A stretch of 40,401 nt of DNA from Welwitschia mirabilis (taxonomy: Eukaryota > Gnetophyta > Gnetopsida > Welwitschiales). The notes beneath the pieces were generated by a model. It had not been told where the DNA came from. It saw nothing but the letters and a program-made list of their open reading frames with translations, and ran no database searches. Positions 32,614-40,401 of this stretch are shown here, one piece after another (position 1 is the stretch's first letter; the number at the start of each line of letters is the position of its first letter). Position numbers and translations under genes: made by a program. The stretch covers positions 204,209,738 to 204,250,138 of the forward strand of contig JBOZIK010000001.1 of assembly GCA_051453625.1 (NCBI GenBank). The letters are read 5' to 3'.

Positions 32614-33904
32614 TGTTGAGAACCCATTGTTATTGATTAAATTAATAAGTTTGTATAGTTAGTCAATTATGCAAAGATTTTCTAGCACTAGGTGACTAAC
32701 TCCTAAGACCAGGTGACCGGCCTGTTAAAGAACTGTAAAACTACTTTAGGATCGAGTGACTTTACCTACAATATCAAGTAACCAAACTGATGCATATAAG
32801 AAACTGACTAGTTACAGAATGGATGACCAAGTACATCACATCAAGTAACTGTGCTAATACATTAGGAAGAAGACCGGTTTAGGAACTAGTGATCTAGGTC
32901 ACATATTCAAGTAAACCAGTAAGAGCCTTTGTGTAAAAACTAGGGTAAACACATGCAACCACAAAGAATCTGTAAAGGTTAGTTTGATGATATAATGGAC
33001 AACTAACAATTTGCAGATAGGCAACCATATGACAATGAGTGAATCTTGAGTCTGTTAAAAGCAAGGGTAACCAAGTAACATAACAATGGATGACTGCATG
33101 ATCTCCAAAATCTACCCTCATAAGGTTGACCAAGTAATTAAAGTCAGGGTGACTAAATTAAGGTTTATCACATATCATTATAAGGGTAAACAAATGTGCA
33201 TCTATTCTGTGCTGATAAATTTGTAGTAAATAAGGGTGACCAAATATCAGAGAAAAGGATGACCAACTATGCAGGCAACAGATTATTCTATTAAGGTCGA
33301 CCTATGAAGTATAAATGTAATCATTATGTTTTTAACAGTTCATCAAAAAGTACAACGATTCATCAAAAAAAAAAAAAAAACACAATGGTTCATTTCACCC
33401 TCTTAGAAATGGTTGTCTTTTGTACCTTTAGTATTTAAGATCTCTTTCAATAAAAAGGAAGACACCTTTTTTACAAGATCTAAGATTTAAAGAGAAGAAC
33501 TGTTATATTCTTTTAGCTTTATATTTGACAAGTTTTATATTTAGCTTTCTGATTAGATCTATCATTGCATCTACTTTGAATAAGAGATTGCTATACCTTT
33601 GAGAGCAAATCTGTGCATCTATGCATTCTCATTTCTTCCATTCTTCTATGGTTGAGGATTAGCAATAAAATCCTTTGAAGTTATGATAGATTAATTGGTA
33701 AGCCCAAAAATTAATATTTAAGGCTAATATATGCCAACCAAGGATAGGAGGTCTAAGGGGCTGAAGGGTGATGTCTATCCACCATTAAATATCTTACATT
33801 TATGTGCTACATATCTACATATTTTCTTTTTAGTTTAAAAAGATTACAGAAATTGATTTTTAAAGACCTATTTATCCCCTTCTAGGGTTGATCCTCTACT
33901 TTTA
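32614..33904 (+). repeat. C2 3' LTR
   Basis: It starts TGTTGAGAACCCATTG like the 5' LTR and ends at ctctactttta, where the 5' LTR has tttactttca (CA changed to TA). The word array corresponding to 21395-22030 lies at about 32690-33310. A run of 18 A at about 33363-33380 is a local slippage difference. Chance frame 32894-33133 on the minus strand is a shadow. Confidence 0.85.
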
Positions 33905-33909
33905 CTACT
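33905..33909 (+). repeat. Target-site duplication, right copy (C2)
   Basis: ctact follows the 3' LTR and matches ccact at 21311-21315 with one transition. Confidence 0.6.
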
Positions 33910-34501
33910 ATTTTATTATAAGTGGATTTAAAAGTTCTTTGAATCAATACAATTACTCTTTTCATTCCAATTTTGTTTATATTCTTTATGATTTAAGTTG
34001 GTTATAGTTTAAGTAATGTATCTGTAATTTAGTTAGATCACAAGGGCAATCTTTTTTAAGGTTGACGTTGGTTAGTTTAGATTTGCATTGTTATTTCATT
34101 TCCATTCCCCATTACATTCTATATTCTATTTGGTATATCTCATAGTTCATATTGATTAGGAATAATTTAACTACTCTTCTTAATAGATCTAAATTATAGA
34201 GAAGCTAGTTTTTATGACAAAAGAATTAAGATCTAATAGAATTTATTTCACTTCCATTTTTACTTTATTTCTATTTAATTTGTAATGCATTTTATTTTGT
34301 TAGTTACTTTCAGTTATTAAAATATAAAAAAACTAAAAATATCTTTTGGAATCAATTCTCTAACTCTGATCTTAGTGCCTTTATTAGAATTAAAACATTT
34401 GGATGAACTCCTATCTATACTAGAATGTGTTTTTTTGTAAGTGATTTGATTTATCACTTTACCTAAAGAACTTTAATATTACATAAATTCACACTGCAAC
34501 A
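33905..34501 (+). repeat. G1 5' LTR, right part
   Basis: This stretch continues the G1 LTR after the C2 insertion and ends near cactgcaaCA, three bases before the gypsy primer-binding site. The wording caaca-tttt-ggtgcc is typical of the Athila/Tat LTR/PBS junction. It contains no coding frame. Confidence 0.55.
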
Positions 34502-34504
34502 TTT

Positions 34505-34522
34505 TGGTGCCATTACTGAAGA
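34505..34522 (+). promoter_or_regulatory. Primer-binding site of G1
   Basis: tggtgccattactgaaga is a decayed form of the Athila/Tat primer-binding site TGGCGCCGTTGCCGGGGA (usually assigned to tRNA-Asp). The changes are all C to T or G to A. Confidence 0.7.
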
Positions 34523-34796
34523 AGGCCATAAGGAGCTAGAGAATTGTCATTAACTAGATAAGTAGCTTAAATTTTTTATTTAAGTTATTTATTTGAATTA
34601 GTGCTATATTTTTAGCATAACTTAGAATATGTTTATTTTAGTAAATTTTATTTTTCATAGCTTTTTAGTATTCCTGTCATTCTCTTTATCGTCTCTACAA
34701 TATAGGGCATGATAATTCTACAATTTTAAAACTAATTTTTGTTTTTGCAATTTTTCTTCTATTCATAGTTTAATAATAAAGTTACTATCATCTTCT

Positions 34797-34826
34797 CTAT
34801 TATCCCCATGATAGCCTGAATGATAG
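34797..34826 (+). repeat. G1 hairpin copy 3 (leader)
   Basis: ctattatcc, 12-base loop ccatgatagcct, gaatgatag. Seven of nine arm positions pair. Confidence 0.6.
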
Positions 34827-34892
34827 CATTTTATTTTGATTTTGGTAATTTTTTTGAGTTTTGGTTTTTCATTACTATGATCATCATTCTCA

Positions 34893-34922
34893 TTATTATT
34901 CCCATGACTAGGTGGATGATAG
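34893..34922 (+). repeat. G1 hairpin copy 4 (leader)
   Basis: ttattattc, 12-base loop ccatgactaggt, ggatgatag. The three unpaired arm positions are all explained by C to T. Confidence 0.6.
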
Positions 34923-34964
34923 TTTATTATTTTTGATTTTGGTTTTTTATTTGCTATTTAAGCA

Positions 34965-36190
34965 TGTAGGGATATAATGAATTTTGACAGGAAGATAAAG
35001 TATCAAAGAGAGTGAAACTTGATTGAAGAAAACATTAGAAAAGGATTATTTTACTTTGAGCTAAATTCAAATATGCACATTCTAGGTATACAAATTCCTA
35101 AAATTGAAGAAGAATATTTTTCTACTTTTATTATTTCAAAACCATATTTCACAAAAGAAAATTATAGTATAAAAGTAGATCATGTTATTTCTTTTTTAAA
35201 TATGTTGAATTTATCAAAATCATTGTAGAAACAAAAGTATGTTGCTTCATCTAATACCCCAATTGTAATAGGAACTTCTTCCTCAAATTTAATCATTACT
35301 CTTAGATATTTAATTTCCAATAAAAATGTGAAATTCAAAACCCCTTTGATTTACCTCCTAAAGATTATGTAAAATTAAGAAATTCAAGTGCATATTTAAA
35401 TTTTTTAGAAAAACCTAAGGAAGACCCTTTTCAACATTTAGCTGATATTAAACAACTTGTGCTTACCTCAGGAAATGGGAAAAAAATGTATTAGTAATCA
35501 TACCTATATGAGTATCTTTCCAATTATAGTCATAGTTAGAGGAAGAGCAAAAATTTGGCTTAAATTATTCACATAAAAGTATTAAATCTTAGAGTCAAGT
35601 GTAAGAAGTACTTGTAAAAAAATTTTTGAGTGAAAATTCCATGAGAAAAAGAAGAAAATAAGTAACCAACTTTTAACAACAACTTCATGAGGATAATGCA
35701 CTAGTCTATGAACATTTTATAATAGCTAGTCATTATAATTCTATTGATCAAATTCATAGTGAAGAAATAGTTGATTATTTCTATCATGGATTGAATGATC
35801 AAACTAAATAACTTATAAACTTTTCTTATAGAGGTAACTTATTGAACTTAGTCTCAAAAGAAGCATGGAGTATGTTGAAAAATCTTATAGAAATAAGCCA
35901 AACTTGACCTAAATCCACTAAAACAAATCAAACTATAAAATAAATCTTAAACGATTTAAAGGAAGTTAAACATAACAATGAAAAAGAAAGAGAGAACTCA
36001 ACTAAATTAATGAGATATTACTGTAGAGAAGTATACATAGATGATAATTGATGTAAAAGTACTAAAGAATGAAAAATCAACATCAATTTGTGAAATTTAT
36101 GAGGATAACTCTCATCCAACTAAAGAGTGTTCTTTATTACCAACTTGTAAGGAGAGGATATTTGAGGAGATTTATGATTTCAACTAAATA
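34965..36190 (+). pseudogene. G1 gypsy gag
   Basis: The open stretch 35019-35228 is Asn/Ile/Lys-rich and not itself diagnostic. The retrotransposon gag domain is clear at about 35675-35910: QQLHEDNALVYEHFIIASHY, then EEIVDYFYHGLNDQTK, a stop, LINFSYRGNLLN and KEAWSMLKNL. These match the E-x-F ... Y-F-Y-x-GL ... G-x-L ... E-A-W pattern of Athila gag. A zinc-knuckle remnant at 36089-36130 reads CEIYEDNSHPTKEC, with the second Cys as Tyr. Gag forms the particle and binds RNA. A start codon could not be chosen; the open stretch begins with TTG. Confidence 0.65.
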
Positions 36191-36590
36191 ACACCTAATT
36201 TTAAAATTCAATTACAATTTCAACAAAGATTAGATGGACAATCTCAAAAGAAAAACTTTGAAAATAGATTAAAAAATTCCAATCTTCAACTTAGTTTTCA
36301 ACAAAATCAAATAATCCACTTAGAGAATTCATAGAATAGATGAAAAAAGTGTAAGAAAAAACTAATAGTAATATTGAAAACTTAATCAATATGCTTCAAC
36401 AAATAATGCTTGCTAATCAAAGACCATAAGGGTCTCTTGCATCTAAACCTTTACCCAACTCAAGTAAAGTTAAGAAAGATTTAAAGGTAGTAACATGAAT
36501 TGAAAATAATATAATACCTCCTATTCATGAGGTTTTAACTTTTAAAAATAATGAAGTGAATGAAGAGGATGATGTAAAAATTTTAGACTC
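36191..36590 (+). other. G1 gag-protease linker
   Basis: Polar, Gln/Asn-rich translated fragments (QLQFQQRLDGQSQKKNFEN; INMLQQIMLANQ, about 36365-36420) fit the low-complexity linker that follows the knuckle in Athila polyproteins. No domain is recognised. Confidence 0.4.
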
Positions 36591-37330
36591 ATACAAATTC
36601 CATTAACATCAATTACTAAAGCCTCCACTACAAATTCATCATAAGAAAATAAAGGACAAAAAACATTCATTCTTGGCTTGATCAATTTAATATAAATCCT
36701 TACTTTGATAAACACTTAAAGAATTTAATGCAAGAGGTAGACATCGACTTGTTCTTTTAGAAACTATTGAAAGAAAATCCTAAATATTCTAAGTTGTAGA
36801 AGGACTTAGTAAGAAAAAGCCAAAAATGTATCATTCCTAAAAAAGTTTTTCTTGCTTAATCTCTTTCCAACTTAGTCATGAATAAGTGTCCTACATTTAA
36901 AGAACCTAGATCTACAACTATGAGTATTACCTTAGAAGAAAATAAAAGAATTCAAAAAGATTTAATTGACATGAAAACAAGTGAAAACATCATGCCTATC
37001 CACATTTGTAAGAGGCTTAGATTAAAAAATAAAATAGAAACTACATGAATTATCTTACAATTAGCTAATACTTTAATTAAGAAACCATGAGGAATTATTA
37101 AGGACTTATTATCTAAATTAAGCAAGCTTTTTATCCCATAGATGTTGTCATCATTAAAATAGAACATGATAGAGATTGTCCACTCCTTTTAAGAAGAGTC
37201 TTTTATGCATCTACTCATTATATAATTGATACATAATTTAGATGATGAGATGTCATTTTGACAACAAATAATTTACCATTAGAGCTTTTGATGCTGCTAA
37301 AAAGAACATAGGAACTAAGTTTAACCTTGA
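36591..37330 (+). pseudogene. G1 gypsy protease region
   Basis: After a PPLQIHHKK block comes KDLVRKSQKCIIPKK (about 36800-36845), the 'PTFKEPRSTTM' segment (about 36893-36925) and the open part with IMPIHICKRLRLKNK (about 36990-37033). Next come QLANTLIKKP (about 37060-37088) and GIIKDLLSKLSKLFIP (about 37091-37138). This matches Athila protease, where an L-G-A-S-I-N-L-M-P-x-S-I-x-x-x-L-G-L motif contains the active site. Here the segment before IMP reads DLIDMKTSEN, so the D-x-G-A active site appears lost. The minus-strand frame 36952-37167 is a shadow. Confidence 0.6.
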
Positions 37331-37526
37331 AGATGAACTAAAAACAACCTTATTTTTATAACATCAACCAACTAAGGGGAGATTAATCATGCTACATAAA
37401 CCAAATTTATATGATGACCCCACTAAAACATACTATATTAAGACTGACAATGAAGAACACACTGACTAGGGAGAAACTCAACATTTTTCTTTAGTAGAAA
37501 ATTTTTTTGCAGAGTGTCATCCATGT

Positions 37527-37556
37527 CTATCATCCATATGACAGATGGGATGATAG
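37527..37556 (+). repeat. G1 hairpin copy 5 (inside pol)
   Basis: CTATCATCC (37527-37535) pairs perfectly with GGATGATAG (37548-37556) around the 12-base loop atatgacagatg. It lies between the protease and RT domains, where the translated frame has stops. A truncated 'tgtcatcc' directly precedes it at 37516-37523. Confidence 0.8.
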
Positions 37557-37559
37557 CTA

Positions 37560-38520
37560 AAAGTACCATTCTTGAACTTAAGAAACTACTCCAAGGTTTA
37601 AAATATATTATTATATCTAAAAATTAAATGAAACCCCTAATAATTAGTGATCTTCTCTCTCCTTAATAGGAATCAAACTTGATCTCACTCTTAAGTTCAA
37701 AAGAAAATCTTTTTGCTTGGACACATAAAAACTTAGCTGCCGTTCCTTTTTTTATAGTATAAAATAAGATTTACCTTGAATATAATGCTAAATTTATTAA
37801 TTGACCCTAAAAAAAGCTTAATCTAGCCCTTAAAAAATCATTAAAGATGAAATCATTAAACTTATGGATGCTAGAATCATATATTCCATATTCGATAGTG
37901 AGTGGATTAGTCCTTTAATAGTAGTTCCAAAGAAAGAGGAAAATGGTGAATGAGCATTAATTTTAAAAAAATTAATAAGGTTATTAAAAAGGATCATTAC
38001 CCTTTACCATTTCTTAATAAAGTACTTGATCAAATATAAGGTTATGCCTACTATTATTTTCTTGATGGGTATAGTGGATATAATCCAATTTGTATAGTAA
38101 GTAAAGACTAAGATAAAACCAATTTCAACTCATCCTCTAGAATCTTTGCTTTTAGAAAAATGCTCTTTGGACTTTGTAATGTTCCTAGAACCTTTCAATA
38201 AGCCATAATAAGAATATTTTCTAACATTATAGAGGATTCTATTGAAATATTAATGGATGAATTATCCATATTTGGTGATACTCTTGAATAAACTATAAAG
38301 AGATTATAGAAATTCCTACATCGATGTATTAAGAGTGGCTTACATTTAAGTTGGAAAAAGATTTTTCTTCTTGTTAATCATGGAATTATCTCAAGACATT
38401 ACATTTTAAAAGAAGGAACTAGGATAGATTCCACAAATATTTATATCATTAAAAATCTTAGTACTCCAAAACAAGTTAGATCTTTTTTTGGTTATGCTAG
38501 TTTTTGTCAAGTTTTATTCA
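37560..38520 (+). pseudogene. G1 gypsy reverse transcriptase
   Basis: The N-terminal lead reads LELKKLLQGLKYI (about 37573-37610). The core has HYPLPFLNKVLDQ (about 37999-38035), YYYFLDGYSGYNPI (about 38050-38090), the KTNFNSS-IFAFRKMLFGLCNVPRTFQ segment (about 38117-38200) and the active site at 38253-38261, MDE followed by LSIFGDTLE. The family has MDD, so the second catalytic Asp is Glu. C-terminal blocks include GLHLSWKK and STPKQVRSFFGYASFCQ (about 38463-38512). RT before RNase H and integrase is the Ty3/gypsy order. Frames shift at several places. Confidence 0.75.
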
Positions 38521-38539
38521 TGATTATGTTAGAATTTAT

Positions 38540-39070
38540 AAACCTCTTCAGTCATTACTTAAAAAAGATGTTAAATTTTATTGGAATATTTATTCCAACT
38601 TACACTTAAAACTCTCAAAGAAAACATTTATTTTCACCCTGTGATCATGAGTTCCAATTGGAATAAATATTTTAAACTTATGTGTAATGAAAGCAATATA
38701 AGTATGGGGGGATTCTTGGCTAAAAGTATGGAAATAATTTTAAAGTTATATCTTATCTTAGTAAAACCTTCTTCTCAGCCTAATCCAATTATGCTACTAA
38801 TGAGAGAGATATGCTTGCCATTATCTTTTTCCTGGATTATCTTCAACATTATCTTCTTGGCTTTCACATCAATGTTTATACAGATCATGAAACCATCTAT
38901 TATCTTATGATTAAAAAATACTCTTGTGCCTAACTTATTAGGTGGTCTTCTCATATAAGAATTTAATCTCCATCATTGATAAGGCTAGAAAACATAATAG
39001 TTTTTTTGATCATCTATCTCAACTTTCTTATTCTTATGATGAACTTCCCATAAATGACTCTTTTCCAGAT
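38540..39070 (+). pseudogene. G1 gypsy RNase H
   Basis: The open stretch 38581-38910 begins with LTLKTLKENIYFHPVI and FKLMCNESNISMGGFLAKS, matching A-F-x-x-L-K ... F-E-x-M-C-D-A-S-D-x-A-x-G-A-V-L-G-Q. In it the catalytic Asp of CDAS is Asn. After a shift come the DHETIYYL-type segment (about 38880-38910), KARKHNSFFDHLSQLSYSYD (about 38982-39041) and LPINDSFPDE plus a stop for Gln (about 39045-39077), the linker wording of Athila/Tat. The minus frame 39014-39259 is a shadow. Confidence 0.65.
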
Positions 39071-39098
39071 GAATAACTCTTTGTAATTGAGCAACTTT

Positions 39099-39160
39099 NN
39101 NNNNNNNNNNNNNNNNNNNNNNNNNNNNNNNNNNNNNNNNNNNNNNNNNNNNNNNNNNNN
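39099..39160. other. Assembly gap (62 N)
   Basis: A gap of non-round size between the RNase H linker and the integrase N-terminus of G1. The flanks read as one element, so little coding sequence is likely to be missing. Confidence 0.9.
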
Positions 39161-40401
39161 ATGAAAACTCCTCAGCATTGGAATCATAACCAACATAAAT
39201 CTTTTCTCCATAGGATCAATGACTATGAGTGGAATGAGCCCCATCTTTATAGATGTCACAAAGATAAACCATGCGTAAGTGTGTATCTGAGTGGAAAAGC
39301 TTAAAAATCTTAAAACTTTTTCATGGTGGGATATGTAGGGGATACTTTAGTAATCAAAAGGATGCCAGGAAAAATTCTTTACTCGATTTTTTATTGGCCT
39401 ACTCTCTTTATAGATTTATTTAACTTTTCTAAAAGGTGTAATGCATGTCAATGTTACAGTAGCCTAACTAATTATCAAGATATGCCTCTCAAACCTATAT
39501 TTCAATGTGAACCTTTTGATTATTGGGGAATTAACTTTACAGGCCTGATTTCACCACCTTCTTATGACAAAAATTATNNNNNNNNNNNNNNNNNNNNNNN
39601 NNNNNNNNNNNNNNNNNNNNNNNNNNNNNNNNNNNNNNNNNNNNNNNNNNNNNNNNNNNNNNNNNNNNNNNNNNNNNNNNNNNNNNNNNNNNNNNNNNNN
39701 NNNNNGTTCATTAACCACCTTTTTCAAAAAATCCTTTTATCCATTGGTATTGAACATAGAGTTTCATATGGCTATCATCTTCAAACCAATAAATAAGCTG
39801 AAAATGCAAATAAAGAAATCAAAAAGATGCTTTAGAAATTAGTCTCTATTAATAGAAAAACGTGGTCCTGTAAACTTAATGATATTCTCTGGATTACTAT
39901 ACTACTTAATTTAACTCTCTAGGTTTCTCACTATATGAACTTGTGTAAAAAAAATTTGTGTTTTATGGTTAAAGTTTGCTATAATTTTATTGATCCAACC
40001 ATTAACTTAATCTTATAAACTTGAATGATAACCTTAAAACTTGATTAACTTAACTTAACCATTTAGATGAAAAACATACTCATGTTTTACATTATCAACT
40101 CATTCATAAAGCTTAAGCCAAATCTAGACATGATAAAGAGATTATTCATAAGTAGTTTGAACCTAGTCAACTTGTTCTTTTATATAACACTTAAGTACAT
40201 CTTTTACATAACAAGTTAGCTTCTAAATGATTAGGTCCTTATCTTATATAAAAAGTATATTCAAATGGCTCAGTTGAAATCTCTAATCTAAACACTAAAG
40301 AAATTCAAAAAGCTAATGGACAAAGGTTAAAAATTTATGAATCATCTTCTAATAAAATCTTCAACATGATAGAAGGGCTTGTTTTAGAAGCCCCTCTCAA
40401 T
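39161..40401 (+). pseudogene. G1 gypsy integrase, reaching the window edge
   Basis: The N-terminal part reads DYEWNEPHLYRCHKDK (about 39220-39268). The HHCC finger keeps FYWPTLFIDL and the CNAC pair (39390-39460), but the His pair is not visible. In the core, YWGINFTG at 39521-39544 has Asn (39533-39535) where the family has the first catalytic Asp, a G to A change. The second Asp falls in the 128-N gap. After the gap come GIEHRVSYGYHLQTN and, after a stop for Gln, AENANKEIKKML with the catalytic Glu kept (about 39801). The C-terminal GPY-type end reads GPYLI (about 40228-40242), then SNGSVEISNLNTK and ANGQRLKIYE (about 40263-40340). The element's 3' LTR must lie beyond the window. Confidence 0.75.
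39578..39705. other. Assembly gap (128 N) inside G1 integrase
   Basis: Falls between the first catalytic position and the conserved YH-x-QTN block, so it hides the second catalytic Asp region. The flanks are both G1 integrase. Confidence 0.9.

Larger units (their letters stand above)
21316..33904 (+). mobile_element. Ty1/copia element C2 (Sirevirus-like), containing two gag-pol copies and gaps
   Basis: The element is bounded by matching LTRs (21316-22602 and 32614-33904) and a 5-bp target duplication, and is inserted in the G1 LTR. Inside are copy A (PBS, gag, protease, integrase), two 100-N gaps, a partial LTR, copy B (PBS, gag, full pol), a word-rich zone, an extra ORF and a PPT. The coiled-coil gag with two zinc-knuckle remnants, U5 wording and extra 3' ORF suggest the Sirevirus-like branch. 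At 12.6 kb plus unknown gaps it is longer than one element should be. It is either a tandem element or a scaffold chimera of two copies. Confidence 0.8.
34523..34960 (+). other. G1 leader with two hairpin copies
   Basis: Untranslated leader between primer-binding site and gag. A unit of about 96 bases occurs twice (from about 34790 and from about 34886). Each starts with a hairpin and is followed by t-rich 'ttttgattttggt' sequence. No coding frame was found. Confidence 0.55.
20880..40401 (+). mobile_element. Ty3/gypsy Athila/Tat-like element G1, split by copia C2, runs off the window
   Basis: The element is a 5' LTR (20880-21315 plus 33905-34501, interrupted by C2), primer-binding site, leader, gag, protease, RT, RNase H and integrase, all on the + strand. 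RT precedes integrase, which is the Ty3/gypsy order, and motifs match Athila/Tat polyproteins. The 3' LTR is beyond 40401. Removing C2 with one copy of its 5-bp target duplication makes the LTR continuous. The left end of the LTR is uncertain. All domains carry stops, and the RT and integrase active sites are altered. Confidence 0.75.

Noticed and set aside
32894-33133. 79-residue minus-strand frame as a gene
   Set aside because: It lies wholly within the C2 3' LTR word array; it is the reverse reading of repeats.
33363-33380. Poly-A run as the tail of a retroposed gene or LINE/SINE
   Set aside because: It sits inside the C2 3' LTR at a place where the 5' LTR has a short A run; simple slippage explains it.
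36952-37167. 71-residue minus-strand frame
   Set aside because: It is antisense to the G1 protease, which has clear family motifs on the + strand.
39014-39259. 81-residue minus-strand frame across a gap
   Set aside because: It is antisense to the G1 RNase H-integrase linker and includes 21 unknown residues from the 62-N gap.

Overview
This window looks like a repeat-rich nuclear region of a flowering plant, very AT-rich and poor in CG dinucleotides. No intact host gene, tRNA or rRNA was recognised. Almost everything identifiable is decayed LTR retrotransposon: two Ty1/copia families on the + strand, one Ty1/copia fragment on the - strand, and two Ty3/gypsy (Athila/Tat-like) elements on the + strand. 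The plant assignment rests on tRNA-Met type (TGGTATCAGAGC) and Athila/Tat type (TGGCGCC...) primer-binding sites, plant-style copia gag-pol order, and a plant-specific extra ORF downstream of copia pol. The species cannot be named from this.

Layout. About 0.64-7.6 kb is copia element C1 (+): integrase, RT/RNase H, a zone rich in 'agatgtct/agacatct' words, a decayed 3' extra ORF, a polypurine tract at 6170 and a 3' LTR. About 7.7-9.3 kb is copia fragment C3 (-): LTR end, primer-binding site, gag with a CCHC knuckle, start of protease. 10443-10918 is a 476-bp foldback (MITE-like) element. 13.6-15.6 kb is a broken gypsy element G2 (gag piece, then the integrase C-terminus), followed by a degenerate repeat of roughly 350 bp at 16.4-17.1 kb. 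17.1-20.9 kb holds nothing firm except a possible host-gene remnant on the - strand near 18.8-19.2 kb.

From about 20.9 kb to the right edge lies gypsy element G1. Its 5' LTR is split by copia element C2 (21316-33904), which has 1.29-kb LTRs at both ends and a near-matching 5-bp target duplication (ccact/ctact). C2 contains two gag-pol copies (A 22.7-25.9 kb, B 26.2-30.7 kb) with a partial LTR and two 100-N gaps between them, so it is either a tandem element or an assembly chimera. After C2, G1 resumes: rest of the 5' LTR, primer-binding site at 34505, leader, gag, protease, RT, RNase H and integrase. Its 3' LTR lies beyond the window.

None of the elements could move on its own. Reading frames are interrupted mostly by stops at Gln, Trp and Arg codons, as expected from deamination of methylated cytosine. 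The most unusual structure is that the LTR families carry dispersed short inverted-repeat words of their own. The clearest is a hairpin with 9-base arms and a 12-base loop, found five times in G1 in its LTR, leader and coding region.
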